In this document: piece by piece, positions 1 to 8,855 of the stretch
How positions within the stretch are numbered: position 1 is the first letter of the stretch
Layout: each line of letters begins with the position of its first letter
Source: JAFGRU01 sp016934985
GTDB lineage: Bacteria > Desulfobacterota > Desulfuromonadia > Desulfuromonadales > JAAYDE01
Length of the DNA: 64,000 bases
Direction: 5' to 3'
NCBI GenBank assembly: GCA_963665045.2
Contig: CAXXJQ010000009.1
Location: 62,001-126,000 of the forward strand
Notes under the pieces: generated by a model
Databases searched by the model: none
The model's input: the letters and a program-made list of their open reading frames with translations, nothing else
What the model was told of the DNA's origin: nothing
Made by a program: the position numbers and the translations under genes

Positions 1-353
1 AACCGGAAAATCGGGGGCGCCCCGTTCCAGCTACCGAATTGTCCGAAAGCATGTTCATACCCTACCGGTTTTTGCGAAAAATCACGACCAGGCTGGTCAG
101 CGCCGGGCTGCTGCAAAGCCGTCGTGGCAGAAGCGGTGGGTTAAGTCTCAAAAAAAAGCCTGAGGAAATCACTCTTCTGGAGGTTCTTCAGCAGACGGAT
201 TCCAAAGGTATTATCCTCAACAGTTGTCTGAATTCGGCCAGAAAAGATTGCTGCCCTCGTGAAAAGATATGCACTGTCCACGATGAAATTGAGAAGCTGC
301 AAAGCATCCTGGAAAATAGGCTGCATGAAATTTCATTCGACCATCTGATCTAA
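1..353 (+). CDS. Rrf2-family transcriptional regulator, 5' end outside window
   Basis: The frame is open from base 3 to the TAA at 351-353, so the gene begins before the window. The visible part carries the wing of the Rrf2 winged helix (RGRSGG) followed by the usual PEEITLLEVL segment and ends in a Cys-rich stretch with cysteines spaced C-x7-C-C-x5-C. Rrf2 proteins (IscR, NsrR, CymR relatives) are DNA-binding regulators, and those with three such cysteines usually hold an Fe-S cluster that senses redox state, NO or cluster supply. The cysteine pattern suggests a cluster-binding member, but no target can be named. A TTG at 39 also lies in frame, but starting there would lose half of the DNA-binding domain, so an upstream start is preferred. 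Confidence 0.85.
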   Translation, partial: PENRGRPVPATELSESMFIPYRFLRKITTRLVSAGLLQSRRGRSGGLSLKKKPEEITLLEVLQQTDSKGIILNSCLNSARKDCCPREKICTVHDEIEKLQSILENRLHEISFDHLI

Positions 354-780
354 AGGGAATAAAGGCAAATAAGGTTACCCGATATTGCCGGGTTAAATAA
401 TCCACTGAATCACAGCTTTTTCGAAAACACAAAGCTATCCCTTTTCGCCAACCTGGTCTTCAAAAAGCTCAACATTTCTGCCGTTCTATCAGCCCTTTTT
501 CAGGTATTGGCACCAGCTTTCCTGTACAAACTCCTGAAGAAGTTTAGAATTATGTTGTAACTTTTGTTGTGGATGCTTTTTATGAATGATCCGACCGGAC
601 CCTCAGTCAATCATTTCCCAACGCTCTGTTTAAAATTTTTGTGTGCCAGTCTGAGCTGATGAAGCGGCACAACAAAATCGAAAACTGAGGATGGATTCCC
701 GCAAACCCGGACGGCGAATCGCCTGATAATTTACTTTAAATGCCCTGGAGTCCCGACCAAATCCCATCGAGATTTTGCGA
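354..780. other. intergenic region without a recognised gene
   Basis: This 427-base gap follows the Rrf2 gene and precedes the CLC gene. A weak hairpin around 378-396 (TACCCG/CGGGT) lies after the Rrf2 stop but has no T run. No protein-like frame, RNA gene or clear operator was seen. Confidence 0.5.
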
Positions 781-2544
781 ATGCCCGATCCTGTTTTGAA
801 ACAAGGTAAAAAAAGGCACGGGACAATTTATTTTCTGCTTTTTTCCGTGGCAATCGGAGTAATTTCCGCTGCCGGTGCTTTGGTTTTTCGCACCCTTATC
901 GAACTTTTTCAAACAGCTTTCTGGCCTCCTGGAACCACTTTTCTTGGTCAAACCCTGGCAGCGTCTCCCTGGCTGACCATCCTCATTCCTGCCCTTGGCG
1001 GCCTCGTCGCCGGAATCTTTATTTACCGATGGGTCCCCGAAGCCAAAGGGCCCGGCGTTCCTGAAGTTATCGCCGCTGTGGCCACTCGCCAGAGCATAAT
1101 CCGTCACCGGGTAACCTTCCTAAAAGCTCTTATTACCAGCCTCCTTATCGGAAGCGGTGCTTCGGTGGGACGGGAAGGTCCAATCGTTCAGATCGGCGCT
1201 TCGGCCGGCTCCTCCATAGCCCAACTTTTTCGCCTTGATCCGGACATGCGGCGAGTTTGTCTTGCTTCTGGTGCGGCTGCCGGAATTGCTGCAACCTTTA
1301 ATGCCCCCATCACCGGAACTCTATTCGCGCTGGAAATCATTCTTCTGGATATTGAAGTCGCCTACATCAGCCACATCATTGTAGCTGCCGTCATTGCCTC
1401 GGTTCTATCGCGGTTTTTCTGGGGCAACTTCCCGACCTTCGAAGCGCAGGCTTTTCATTTGAATCATTACGGAGAACTTATTATTTTTCTTTTCCTGGGA
1501 CTTCTCGCCGGAATTGCAGGAATCACATTTCTGCGTCTTCTTTCCGGCATTACCCGGACCTTCGACCGTTTAAAAACTCCTGAGTGGATCAAACCGGGCC
1601 TCGGCGGTCTGCTTCTAGGGATTATCGCGCTGTGGTGCCCCAATGTTCTGGGGGTCGGTTATGAAACCGTCAATGAAGCTTTGGCTAATTCCCTGGGGCT
1701 GAAAATTGCCTTGGTTCTCTTGATAGTAAAAATGCTGGCTACGGCACTTTGCATCGGCTCGGGGATGAGCGGTGGCATCTTTGCCCCGTCCTTATTCTGG
1801 GGAGCTTCTTTAGGGCTGGCTGTGGGAATTGTTGCTGAACAACTATTCCCTGCCTTGGCCATTGCCCCCGGCAATTTTGCTTTGGTGGGCATGGGGGCCG
1901 TGGTCGCCGGGACAACGCTGGCACCAATAACCGCGATTCTGACCATTTTTGAACTTACCAACAACTATGAAACCATCCTCCCTTTGATGGTGGCCTGTAT
2001 CGCCAGCACATTGGTCGTTCGAACACTTTACGGTTACTCCGCTTATGAAATGAAACTGCTTCACCAGGGGATCAATCTCGTGCGGGGGCATGACGTTGGG
2101 GTATTGCAGCATCTCCATGTCAGAGATTTCATGAGCGTAGAATTTGAGGCCATCCGGACATTCACCCCCCTGTCTGAAATAGCAGTGCGGATGGAACAGG
2201 CGGTTTTCCCTCATTTTATTGTGTTGAATGAAAAGGACGAGCTGACCGGCGTACTTTCTTTACGCGACCTGAAAGGAACCTTTCCCGATTATGAAGATCT
2301 CAGGGATGTAATTGTGGCTGCTGATCTGATGAGTAAAGATGTGATTTCCATTGCCCAAAAAGACACGCTGGAAAAAGCTCTTTATCTTTTTGAAGAATAC
2401 CGCTTCTCATTGATTCCGGTTACACAATCCACTGATCAGCGAGCAGTCGTAGGTGTTCTGATAAAAGATGATTTGTTGCGGGCTTACCGGGAGCAGGTTT
2501 TGAAAGACCGGGTCCTCTCTTCCATGATCCAGCGGCCCGGCTGA
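781..2544 (+). CDS. CLC-family chloride channel/transporter with C-terminal CBS pair
   Basis: This is an integral membrane protein of 587 residues. The CLC core shows the ion-path motifs in order: GPGVPE, GREGPIVQIG (with the gating glutamate) and GSGMSGGIFAP. About 140 C-terminal residues form two CBS domains (from HVRDFMS and from AADLMSKDV), which in this family bind adenine nucleotides and regulate gating. ATG 781 is chosen; a TTG two codons upstream is less likely. After the TLF motif the sequence reads FALEI where E. coli ClcA has FIIEE, so the internal proton-transfer glutamate seems to be isoleucine. That resembles CLC channels or uncoupled members, though some exchangers also lack this residue. 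Family assignment is secure; channel versus exchanger is not. It stands alone, with no operon partner. Confidence 0.93.
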   Translation: MPDPVLKQGKKRHGTIYFLLFSVAIGVISAAGALVFRTLIELFQTAFWPPGTTFLGQTLAASPWLTILIPALGGLVAGIFIYRWVPEAKGPGVPEVIAAVATRQSIIRHRVTFLKALITSLLIGSGASVGREGPIVQIGASAGSSIAQLFRLDPDMRRVCLASGAAAGIAATFNAPITGTLFALEIILLDIEVAYISHIIVAAVIASVLSRFFWGNFPTFEAQAFHLNHYGELIIFLFLGLLAGIAGITFLRLLSGITRTFDRLKTPEWIKPGLGGLLLGIIALWCPNVLGVGYETVNEALANSLGLKIALVLLIVKMLATALCIGSGMSGGIFAPSLFWGASLGLAVGIVAEQLFPALAIAPGNFALVGMGAVVAGTTLAPITAILTIFELTNNYETILPLMVACIASTLVVRTLYGYSAYEMKLLHQGINLVRGHDVGVLQHLHVRDFMSVEFEAIRTFTPLSEIAVRMEQAVFPHFIVLNEKDELTGVLSLRDLKGTFPDYEDLRDVIVAADLMSKDVISIAQKDTLEKALYLFEEYRFSLIPVTQSTDQRAVVGVLIKDDLLRAYREQVLKDRVLSSMIQRPG

Positions 2545-2584
2545 AAGTTGACTTTTGCAAAACATGTCATAGGCAACTCAAAAC

Positions 2585-2617
2585 AAAAGAGCCCTCCCAT
2601 TCCAGGAGAGCTCTTTT
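2585..2617 (-). terminator. rho-independent terminator of the cold-shock gene
   Basis: The arms AAAAGAGC (2585-2592) and GCTCTTTT (2610-2617), with CTCC/GGAG pairing inside, form a strong hairpin just past the csp stop. On the minus strand the stem ends in TTTT followed by GTTT. It may also stop transcription from the CLC gene. Confidence 0.75.
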
Positions 2618-2643
2618 CGGTTGGTTTCTAATGTAGAGACTGC

Positions 2644-2844
2644 TTATATTTTTTGCACATTTGCGGATTGAGGACCTTTCTGTCCTTCAACCACATCGAA
2701 TTTGACACGGTCTCCCTCGGAAAGAGATTTGAAGCCATCTCCAGTAATCGCGGAAAAATGGACGAATACGTCCGGTCCGTCATCCTGTGCGATAAATCCA
2801 AAGCCTTTTGCGTCATTAAACCATTTTACTGTACCTTCTGCCAT
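2644..2844 (-). CDS. cold-shock protein, CspA family
   Basis: The gene encodes a 66-residue single cold-shock domain, the usual length for bacterial Csp proteins. The nucleic-acid-binding motifs KGFGFI (RNP1) and VFVHFSAI (RNP2) are intact. Such proteins bind single-stranded RNA/DNA in the cytoplasm and act as RNA chaperones or antiterminators. The start at 2844 is set by an AAGGAG ribosome site about 10 bases upstream and by the canonical MAEGTVKWF N-terminus; a longer frame upstream is leader sequence. The gene is flanked by a terminator downstream and a strong hairpin in its leader (2917-2947). Confidence 0.96.
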   Translation of the reverse strand: MAEGTVKWFNDAKGFGFIAQDDGPDVFVHFSAITGDGFKSLSEGDRVKFDVVEGQKGPQSANVQKI

Positions 2845-2916
2845 TCCTTTTGCTCCTTCTTTCTCCCCTGTGGATGGGGTTTGGTTGCGTAAATCAAAGG
2901 GTTGCCTGAACGAAAA

Positions 2917-2947
2917 CACCACACAGCCCTACAGGGTCTGTGTGGTG
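2917..2947 (-). promoter_or_regulatory. strong hairpin with T-rich tail in the csp leader
   Basis: CACCACACAG (2917-2926) pairs perfectly with CTGTGTGGTG (2938-2947), with CCC/GGG pairing inside. On the minus strand the stem is followed by TTTTCGTT, as in an intrinsic terminator. It lies 73 bases upstream of the csp start. It could be a leader attenuator for csp or the terminator of the barrel gene upstream (stop at 3169). Confidence 0.6.
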
Positions 2948-3168
2948 GGTGAATTTTTAATACTTAATTAACAATGTTCTGTCCGGCTAGATTAGATCTA
3001 CACAAGTTTTTCTTATATCGCGCAATATATCACGCAAAAAAAATAAAAAGCAAGCTTTAATTTATCAAAAATTAATTTATTGCCAGTCTAATAACAGCTT
3101 TTTGAATTCCAATAATTCGCCATTTGGATAACCCGTTTGATTCTTGAGCACCAGGTGTCGGGCAACCT

Positions 3169-3933
3169 CTAAAACCTGATCATTACTCCACCGTAAAATC
3201 CATTTAATTTTGCATCGATGGATACCCCGGATTCATCGACATCCATATCAAGGTAACGATATCCGGCATAAATCCCTACTAAGGGCACAGGTGAAAATTC
3301 AATCTGGGCATCCGCGTCCAGAAGACTGTTCTGGTCATACTCCACGTAACCGACCCGCCCAACCAAACCAACATAATCACTCAAAGCGATGCGAGAACGA
3401 AGTCCTATGGTCGGAACGGGGATAAGAACCGATTCATCCTCCCTGGGGATGCCACCATCTGCCACCATTGAAACATCCGCATCAAGAACCTTCACCGAGA
3501 TTTCCGGCCCCAACTGGAACCGCACCGGAAGGTCGTCAACATTAATCACATGCCAGGCAAGAGCTATATCATAAAAATCAATATCGAGATCACTTTCAAC
3601 ATCGGTAGTGGCGGCAAAACTTTGGCCGTTGAATATAACTTCATTACTCAGAGTACCATCGCCGGAGAAACGCAGAGGAAGGTAGCTCCCCGCAAGCCGA
3701 AAGGGTCCCAGACTCAAAGCAGCTTCTCCCTGCCAGCCCTCACTTTCTTCAAAACCGAGATCGTCATCCAGATCAACCCTTGTCCCGGCAAGACCGTTAC
3801 CGTCTACAGCAAAATCCCCCTCAGGTTTTAAAACCACATAACCGCCTTTAAGTGAAACAATTTCATCCCCAAAAGCAGGAAATGACAATAAAAGTATGGC
3901 TGCAAATGCAAATACCCATTTTTTCAAATGCAT
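3169..3933 (-). CDS. predicted outer-membrane beta-barrel protein
   Basis: This 254-residue protein starts with a clear Sec signal peptide (positive KK, hydrophobic core, cut near FPAFGDE). The rest is a run of alternating amphipathic strands rich in Gly, Tyr and Asp, ending in GGVMIRF, so the last residue is the phenylalanine that BAM recognises. It resembles small 8- to 10-strand outer-membrane barrels of unknown function in deltaproteobacteria. It is monocistronic, on the same strand as csp. No substrate or partner can be inferred. Several acidic segments between strands may be extracellular loops. Confidence 0.75.
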   Translation of the reverse strand: MHLKKWVFAFAAILLLSFPAFGDEIVSLKGGYVVLKPEGDFAVDGNGLAGTRVDLDDDLGFEESEGWQGEAALSLGPFRLAGSYLPLRFSGDGTLSNEVIFNGQSFAATTDVESDLDIDFYDIALAWHVINVDDLPVRFQLGPEISVKVLDADVSMVADGGIPREDESVLIPVPTIGLRSRIALSDYVGLVGRVGYVEYDQNSLLDADAQIEFSPVPLVGIYAGYRYLDMDVDESGVSIDAKLNGFYGGVMIRF

Positions 3934-4087
3934 ATTTCCCCCTTTCTATATCACCCCACCCAGACATCAGGGCAAGAAACAGGCCATACATTTTCACTCG
4001 CTCCTTTAAAATAGAGGGTGTTTTAATTAACCTTTTAACAATTTAAAATTATTAGTTTTTTTCCTAATAATAAAAATTGCCCTAATG

Positions 4088-4116
4088 AAAAAAATCCCAA
4101 AAAACCTTTTTGGGGT
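4088..4116 (-). terminator. terminator of the RND/MFS efflux operon
   Basis: CCCAAAAA and TTTTTGGG pair around 4096-4115. On the minus strand this gives a stem followed by A and seven T. It lies about 190 bases past the MFS stop and is the first such signal downstream of the five-gene operon. Confidence 0.6.
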
Positions 4117-4302
4117 GTATCAAATATTCCAAAACCATGTTTCAAATATCCTATACCGGTGATATCAATGCCCATATGAACAAAAATCGCCCGCCTGGTG
4201 ACAAATTCCGATCACCATCATAAGACATCCCGATTGATTTAAGACCATTTGGAAGGCTCATAACAGATATGAAAAGATATTATTCAGGAAGGGGGTAAAT
4301 TT

Positions 4303-5691
4303 TTAGAGTTTGATTTTTTGGCGCAAATCCCCCCGTGAAAAGGAGAAGAAAATGCCGACCAGACATAAAAGGGCAAACAAGCCAAAACAGGTTGTAATGG
4401 CTTTCAAAAGAGAGGGGTAATGCTGCGGGGTAATTCCATCGGGCCCAAGAAAAAGGGCGAAAACAACCAGTGCAACCGCCATACTGAGCATATTCCCTGA
4501 CAGTCGCATACTTCCAACAGCGCCTGAAGCCACACCGTAATAACGTTTTTCCACACTGCTCATGATGGCATTCATGTTAGGCGAGGAAAACAGCGCAAAT
4601 CCAAGGCCCAGAAAGATCAGGGCCAGTACGACAAACCCTTTTCCGGTATCCTGCTGCAGAAAAACCAGTTGCAACAATCCCAAAGCGGTCAACCCCATCC
4701 CGCAGGAAGCAATTATTCTCGGCTCGATACGATCCGACAGGCGGCCCGCCAGTGGAGAAAGGAGTGCCATAATCACGGGTTGCCAAAGCAGAATCAAGCC
4801 AGCGTTTTGTGGCCCCAAACCCAGAATATACTGCAGATAAAGACTCAAAAGGAAGGAGACGGCAGAGGTGGCCCCGTAGTTGATAAGAGCGGCCAAACCG
4901 GAAAAAGCAAAAACACGGTTATCCCTAAAGAGCCGGACCTCGAAAACCGGAAAAGCCGTCCGCAGTTCCTGCCGGACAAACAGAATAAGAAACAGGATCC
5001 CGAATAAAACAATAACCGTACCCTGCCAGGTCGGCATTAAGGACAGACCGTACATGAAACAAACAAAAGCGGCCCCCAAAAGCAGGCTGCCCACAAGATC
5101 AAAACTTTCCCCCCGTGCCTCGGCCCAGTCTTCCCGGATCATCTTTTTGCTGAGAAAAAACGCCAGAACCCCAAGGGGAACAGTAACCAGGAAAATGCTG
5201 CGCCAGCCAAAGGTCGCAGTCAAAAAACCTCCAGCCACCGGGCCTACGGAAAGGCCGGTATAGACCGCCGCCACATTGAGACCGATGGCCTTGCCTCTCT
5301 CATGCAGCGGAAAAACGGAGGTAATCATGGCCATGCCGGTGGACATAACCATCCCTCCGCCCACGCCCTGAACAACGCGCCAGAAAATCAGCCACCAGAC
5401 CGCCTTGGCAAAGACGACAAACAGGGAGGCCAGGAAAAAAAACAACACCCCGAGGATGAAAATTTTCTTGCGGCCGTAAATGTCGGCCAGTTTGCCGGAA
5501 GGAACCAGGGACACCGCGGCGGCAAGGATATAGGCGCTGACCACCCAGTTGAGGAGCATCGCGTCCAGACCGAAATCTTTCTGGATGGCGGGCAAGGCCA
5601 GGTTCAGAGCCGACATCATGAATGGCATCATGAATGCGGTCAGGGTGGCTACCACCAAAACGGCCTTTTGGGAACGGCCTGAATCGCTCAT
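4303..5691 (-). CDS. MFS drug efflux permease, DHA2-like (14-helix) family
   Basis: This 462-residue polytopic protein has the MFS signature loop GKLADIYGRKK between helices 2 and 3 and motif C-like glycines in TGLSVGPVAGG, features of drug:proton antiporters. It is the last gene of the efflux operon: its ATG overlaps the RND stop by four bases (ATGA), so translation is probably coupled. The operon therefore encodes both a tripartite RND pump spanning the envelope and a single-component inner-membrane pump, which may load substrates into the periplasm for the RND pump. The substrate is unknown. Confidence 0.9.
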   Translation of the reverse strand: MSDSGRSQKAVLVVATLTAFMMPFMMSALNLALPAIQKDFGLDAMLLNWVVSAYILAAAVSLVPSGKLADIYGRKKIFILGVLFFFLASLFVVFAKAVWWLIFWRVVQGVGGGMVMSTGMAMITSVFPLHERGKAIGLNVAAVYTGLSVGPVAGGFLTATFGWRSIFLVTVPLGVLAFFLSKKMIREDWAEARGESFDLVGSLLLGAAFVCFMYGLSLMPTWQGTVIVLFGILFLILFVRQELRTAFPVFEVRLFRDNRVFAFSGLAALINYGATSAVSFLLSLYLQYILGLGPQNAGLILLWQPVIMALLSPLAGRLSDRIEPRIIASCGMGLTALGLLQLVFLQQDTGKGFVVLALIFLGLGFALFSSPNMNAIMSSVEKRYYGVASGAVGSMRLSGNMLSMAVALVVFALFLGPDGITPQHYPSLLKAITTCFGLFALLCLVGIFFSFSRGDLRQKIKL

Positions 5692-8600
5692 GATCCACCC
5701 TGATCAGCTGCCTCAGGCAGTTCGCTGCTCTCAAAAAGCTGCTTAACTTTTCGATGCAGCCAGCCCTGAATATCCTCCATGGCCAGATACCCCGCAGGCA
5801 CGATAATCAAAGTGATCAAAGTGGCGAAAAGCACCCCGAAGCCGAGGGATAAAGCCATGGGAATCAAAAAGCGGGCCTGGCGCGAGGTTTCGAAAATCAT
5901 CGGCGCCAACCCGCCAAAAGTGGTCAGGGTGGTCAGCATAACCGGTCGAAAACGGGTGATACCGGCCGCATGGATGGCCTGGCCGGCAGTTTTTCCCTTT
6001 TTGCGCATGCGGTTGGCAAAATCGATGAGCACCAGGGAGTCGTTCACAACCACGCCTGACAAAGCCACCACGCCGAGCATACTCATCACGCTCAGAGTGT
6101 AGCCCATGAGAAGATGGCCGATGACCGCGCCGACAATACCGAAGGGGATGGCGAGCATGACAATGGCCGGCTGGGTGTAACTTTTGAATGGAACGGCCAG
6201 CAGCGCATAGATGACAATCAAAGCGAGCAGCAGGCCACGCACCAGATTTTCCATACTTTCGGAAATATCCGCCTGTTTCCCTTCAAAACTGTAGTTGAGA
6301 CCCGGAAAGTTTTCCATCAGGACCGGCAGGACATCCTTTTGTATTGAAGACAGGATCATGCCAGCCTGGTAATGAGGGTCGACATCGGCGGTCACGGTGA
6401 TAATCCGGCGACCGGCACGACGGCTGATCTCCGTATAGGCGCGCCCACGCTGCACCGTCACCGCCTCGCGCAGAGGCACCTCAACCCCGCTGGGGGAACG
6501 GAGGATCAACTCTTCGAGATTGTACTCGGAAAGACGCTCTTCCTCGGGGAGGCGGACCATGACCCTGACCTCGTTCCGCCCCCGTTGCTGACGCAGAGCT
6601 TCGGCCCCATAAAAAGAGTTGCGGATCTGGTTGGCAATGCCCCGGGACGTCAGGCCCAAAGCCTGCCCCTCGGGACGGATCTTGAAATCGACCTGTTCTT
6701 TGCCCCACGAAAAACCGTCGTCAATATCTTTGACGTTGGGAAACCGCTGCAAATCGACGGCTAATTGTCCTGCCGCCTTTTCCAACAAATCAAGATCCCG
6801 ATGGCTCAGTTCCACGGAAAGCTCAGATCCCGAGCCAGGCCCCCCCCGGTCGGATTGGAAGTTCAAGATTTCAACACCGGGAATTGCACCGATCTTCTGA
6901 CGCCAGAGACGCGTGAACTCGGCAGTGGAAAGAGGCCGCTGCTGGGGAGGCGTCAGCATTACCCGCACCTCACTGAGATTGCCATTGATCATGGCGAAAA
7001 TCCCCTCCACCAGTTGCTCCCCGCCGTTTTCCTCGGCAATGCGGTGGGCCGCCTCAACCAGGCGCCGCTCCACTGCCTCGGTCTTTTTAACCGCCACCCC
7101 ATAAGGTAGAGTAGCTCCGGCATAAGCATAATCTGATTCCACCCGTGGAAACATGCTCATTCCCATACGGCCGCTTTTCATATAGCCGACGACGATGAGA
7201 AGAAGAGCCAGACCGGCTGCCAGAACCACGTAGCGATGACGCAGACATAAATGCAGAAGGGGGCCATAGCGCTCCCTGACCTGGCGCATGAACCAGGCAC
7301 TGAAGGCCTGCTGACGGTGATGCAGCCAGATATGGAATCCTTTCCGGTCTTTTTCCTTCCGGTGGCCAAGGTGGGCAGGCAAGACAAAAAGGCTTTCCAC
7401 CAGCGAGATAATAAAAACCGTAACAACCACTACCGGAATGGTTCTGAACACCTTGCCCATGATGCCGGGCACGAAATAGAGGGGCAAAAAAGCGGCAATA
7501 TTGGTGAGGATGCTAAAGGTGACCGGCATGGCCACCTCACGGGCGCCGGAAATCGCCGCTTCTAAAGCCGGCATCCCGGCCTGGCGGTATTTATAGATGT
7601 TTTCCCCCACGACAATGGCATCGTCAACGACAATGCCCAGGGCGATGATAAAGGCGAACATGGAAATCATATTGATGCTGATTCCCATGGCCGGGAGGAA
7701 CAGAAGGGAGCCGAGAAAAGAAATGGGAATTCCCATGGCTACCCAGAAGGCAAGCCGGGTCTCAAGAAACAGGCCGAGGAGAACGAATACCAGCAGCAGT
7801 CCCAGGAAACCGTTTCTTACCATCAGCTCCAGACGCTGGTTGTAAATGGTGGAGCGGTCGTGGTGAACAGCGGTTTTCAACCCCGCCGGAAGATTGTGGC
7901 TGTAATTTTTCAGATATTCCTTGACGGCCGTAGCAACCGACATCGGGGTCTGCTCTCCAACCCGATAGACGCTGATCATGGCTGCAGGCAAACCGTTGTA
8001 GGTAGCATAGGTATCGGTATCGACAAAGCCATCTCGGATGACGGCAATATCTTCAAGGAAAACCTGGGTTCCGTCGTTGGAGGCGATGATGGGGATGCGG
8101 GCAAACTCCCGGCCGAAGTCGCGCCGTTCCTTCATGCGCACCAGGATTTCGCCGCCGCTGGTCTTGATGCCGCCGCCTGGAAGCTCCACAGCCAAGGCTT
8201 TAACTTTGTCAGCAATGTCCCGGAGGGTGAGGTTATAGGAGCGCAGCTTCGCCTGCGACACCTCAATACTGATTTCAAGGTCACGCACCCCTTGAAGTTC
8301 AACCTGGGTAATATCCTCCATCTGCAGAAGACCGTCGCGCACCATTTCCACCGTATCGCGCAATACCTTCTCCGAGGCTTCCCCATACACCACTACGGAA
8401 AGGACCTCCCGCTGCCGGGAACCAATTTCCACCCTGGGCTCTTCAGCCTCCTCGGGGAAGGTGGTGATGCGGTCCACTTCGCTCTGAATATCCTGGGCGA
8501 GGCGCTGCAGACTCCCACCGGTAATCATCTCGACCTTGACCACGCCGCTTCCCTCCTTGGCCGTGGCCGTCACTTCCTCGACTCCGTCCAGACCCTGGAC

Positions 8601-8855
8601 CGCTTCTTCCACAGCCAGGATAATCCCCTGCTCCACTTCCTCGGGACTGGCGCCGGGATAGGCGACACTGACGGTAACGAAATCGAGATCGAATTCCGGG
8701 AAAACCTCCTGCTTGATCTGGGTCCCCCACAGGAATCCTCCAACCAAAAGAACCAGCATCACCAGGTTGGCGGCAACGGAATTCCCAGCCATCCAGGGAA
8801 TAGCACCACGAAAGCGGGGGGTTTTTCTTTTAGCGCGCGCCTTTTCAGGTGCCAT
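5688..8855 (-). CDS. RND efflux pump inner-membrane transporter
   Basis: At 1055 residues this is the full length of AcrB/MexB-like RND permeases. N-terminal MAGNSVAANLVML is followed by the first helix and a large periplasmic porter domain. The proton-relay pair of aspartates in helix 4 is present (GIVVDDAIVVGENIYKYRQAG, residues about 405-425). A second porter half and the final helices (GVVVNDSLVLIDF) follow. It should form the trimeric, proton-driven pump that works with the adaptor and outer-membrane factor encoded just upstream. It overlaps the adaptor gene by 11 bases and the MFS gene by 4. The sequence suggests the hydrophobe/amphiphile class rather than the metal-exporting CzcA class, but the substrate is unproven. 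Confidence 0.95.
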   Translation of the reverse strand: MAPEKARAKRKTPRFRGAIPWMAGNSVAANLVMLVLLVGGFLWGTQIKQEVFPEFDLDFVTVSVAYPGASPEEVEQGIILAVEEAVQGLDGVEEVTATAKEGSGVVKVEMITGGSLQRLAQDIQSEVDRITTFPEEAEEPRVEIGSRQREVLSVVVYGEASEKVLRDTVEMVRDGLLQMEDITQVELQGVRDLEISIEVSQAKLRSYNLTLRDIADKVKALAVELPGGGIKTSGGEILVRMKERRDFGREFARIPIIASNDGTQVFLEDIAVIRDGFVDTDTYATYNGLPAAMISVYRVGEQTPMSVATAVKEYLKNYSHNLPAGLKTAVHHDRSTIYNQRLELMVRNGFLGLLLVFVLLGLFLETRLAFWVAMGIPISFLGSLLFLPAMGISINMISMFAFIIALGIVVDDAIVVGENIYKYRQAGMPALEAAISGAREVAMPVTFSILTNIAAFLPLYFVPGIMGKVFRTIPVVVVTVFIISLVESLFVLPAHLGHRKEKDRKGFHIWLHHRQQAFSAWFMRQVRERYGPLLHLCLRHRYVVLAAGLALLLIVVGYMKSGRMGMSMFPRVESDYAYAGATLPYGVAVKKTEAVERRLVEAAHRIAEENGGEQLVEGIFAMINGNLSEVRVMLTPPQQRPLSTAEFTRLWRQKIGAIPGVEILNFQSDRGGPGSGSELSVELSHRDLDLLEKAAGQLAVDLQRFPNVKDIDDGFSWGKEQVDFKIRPEGQALGLTSRGIANQIRNSFYGAEALRQQRGRNEVRVMVRLPEEERLSEYNLEELILRSPSGVEVPLREAVTVQRGRAYTEISRRAGRRIITVTADVDPHYQAGMILSSIQKDVLPVLMENFPGLNYSFEGKQADISESMENLVRGLLLALIVIYALLAVPFKSYTQPAIVMLAIPFGIVGAVIGHLLMGYTLSVMSMLGVVALSGVVVNDSLVLIDFANRMRKKGKTAGQAIHAAGITRFRPVMLTTLTTFGGLAPMIFETSRQARFLIPMALSLGFGVLFATLITLIIVPAGYLAMEDIQGWLHRKVKQLFESSELPEAADQGGS

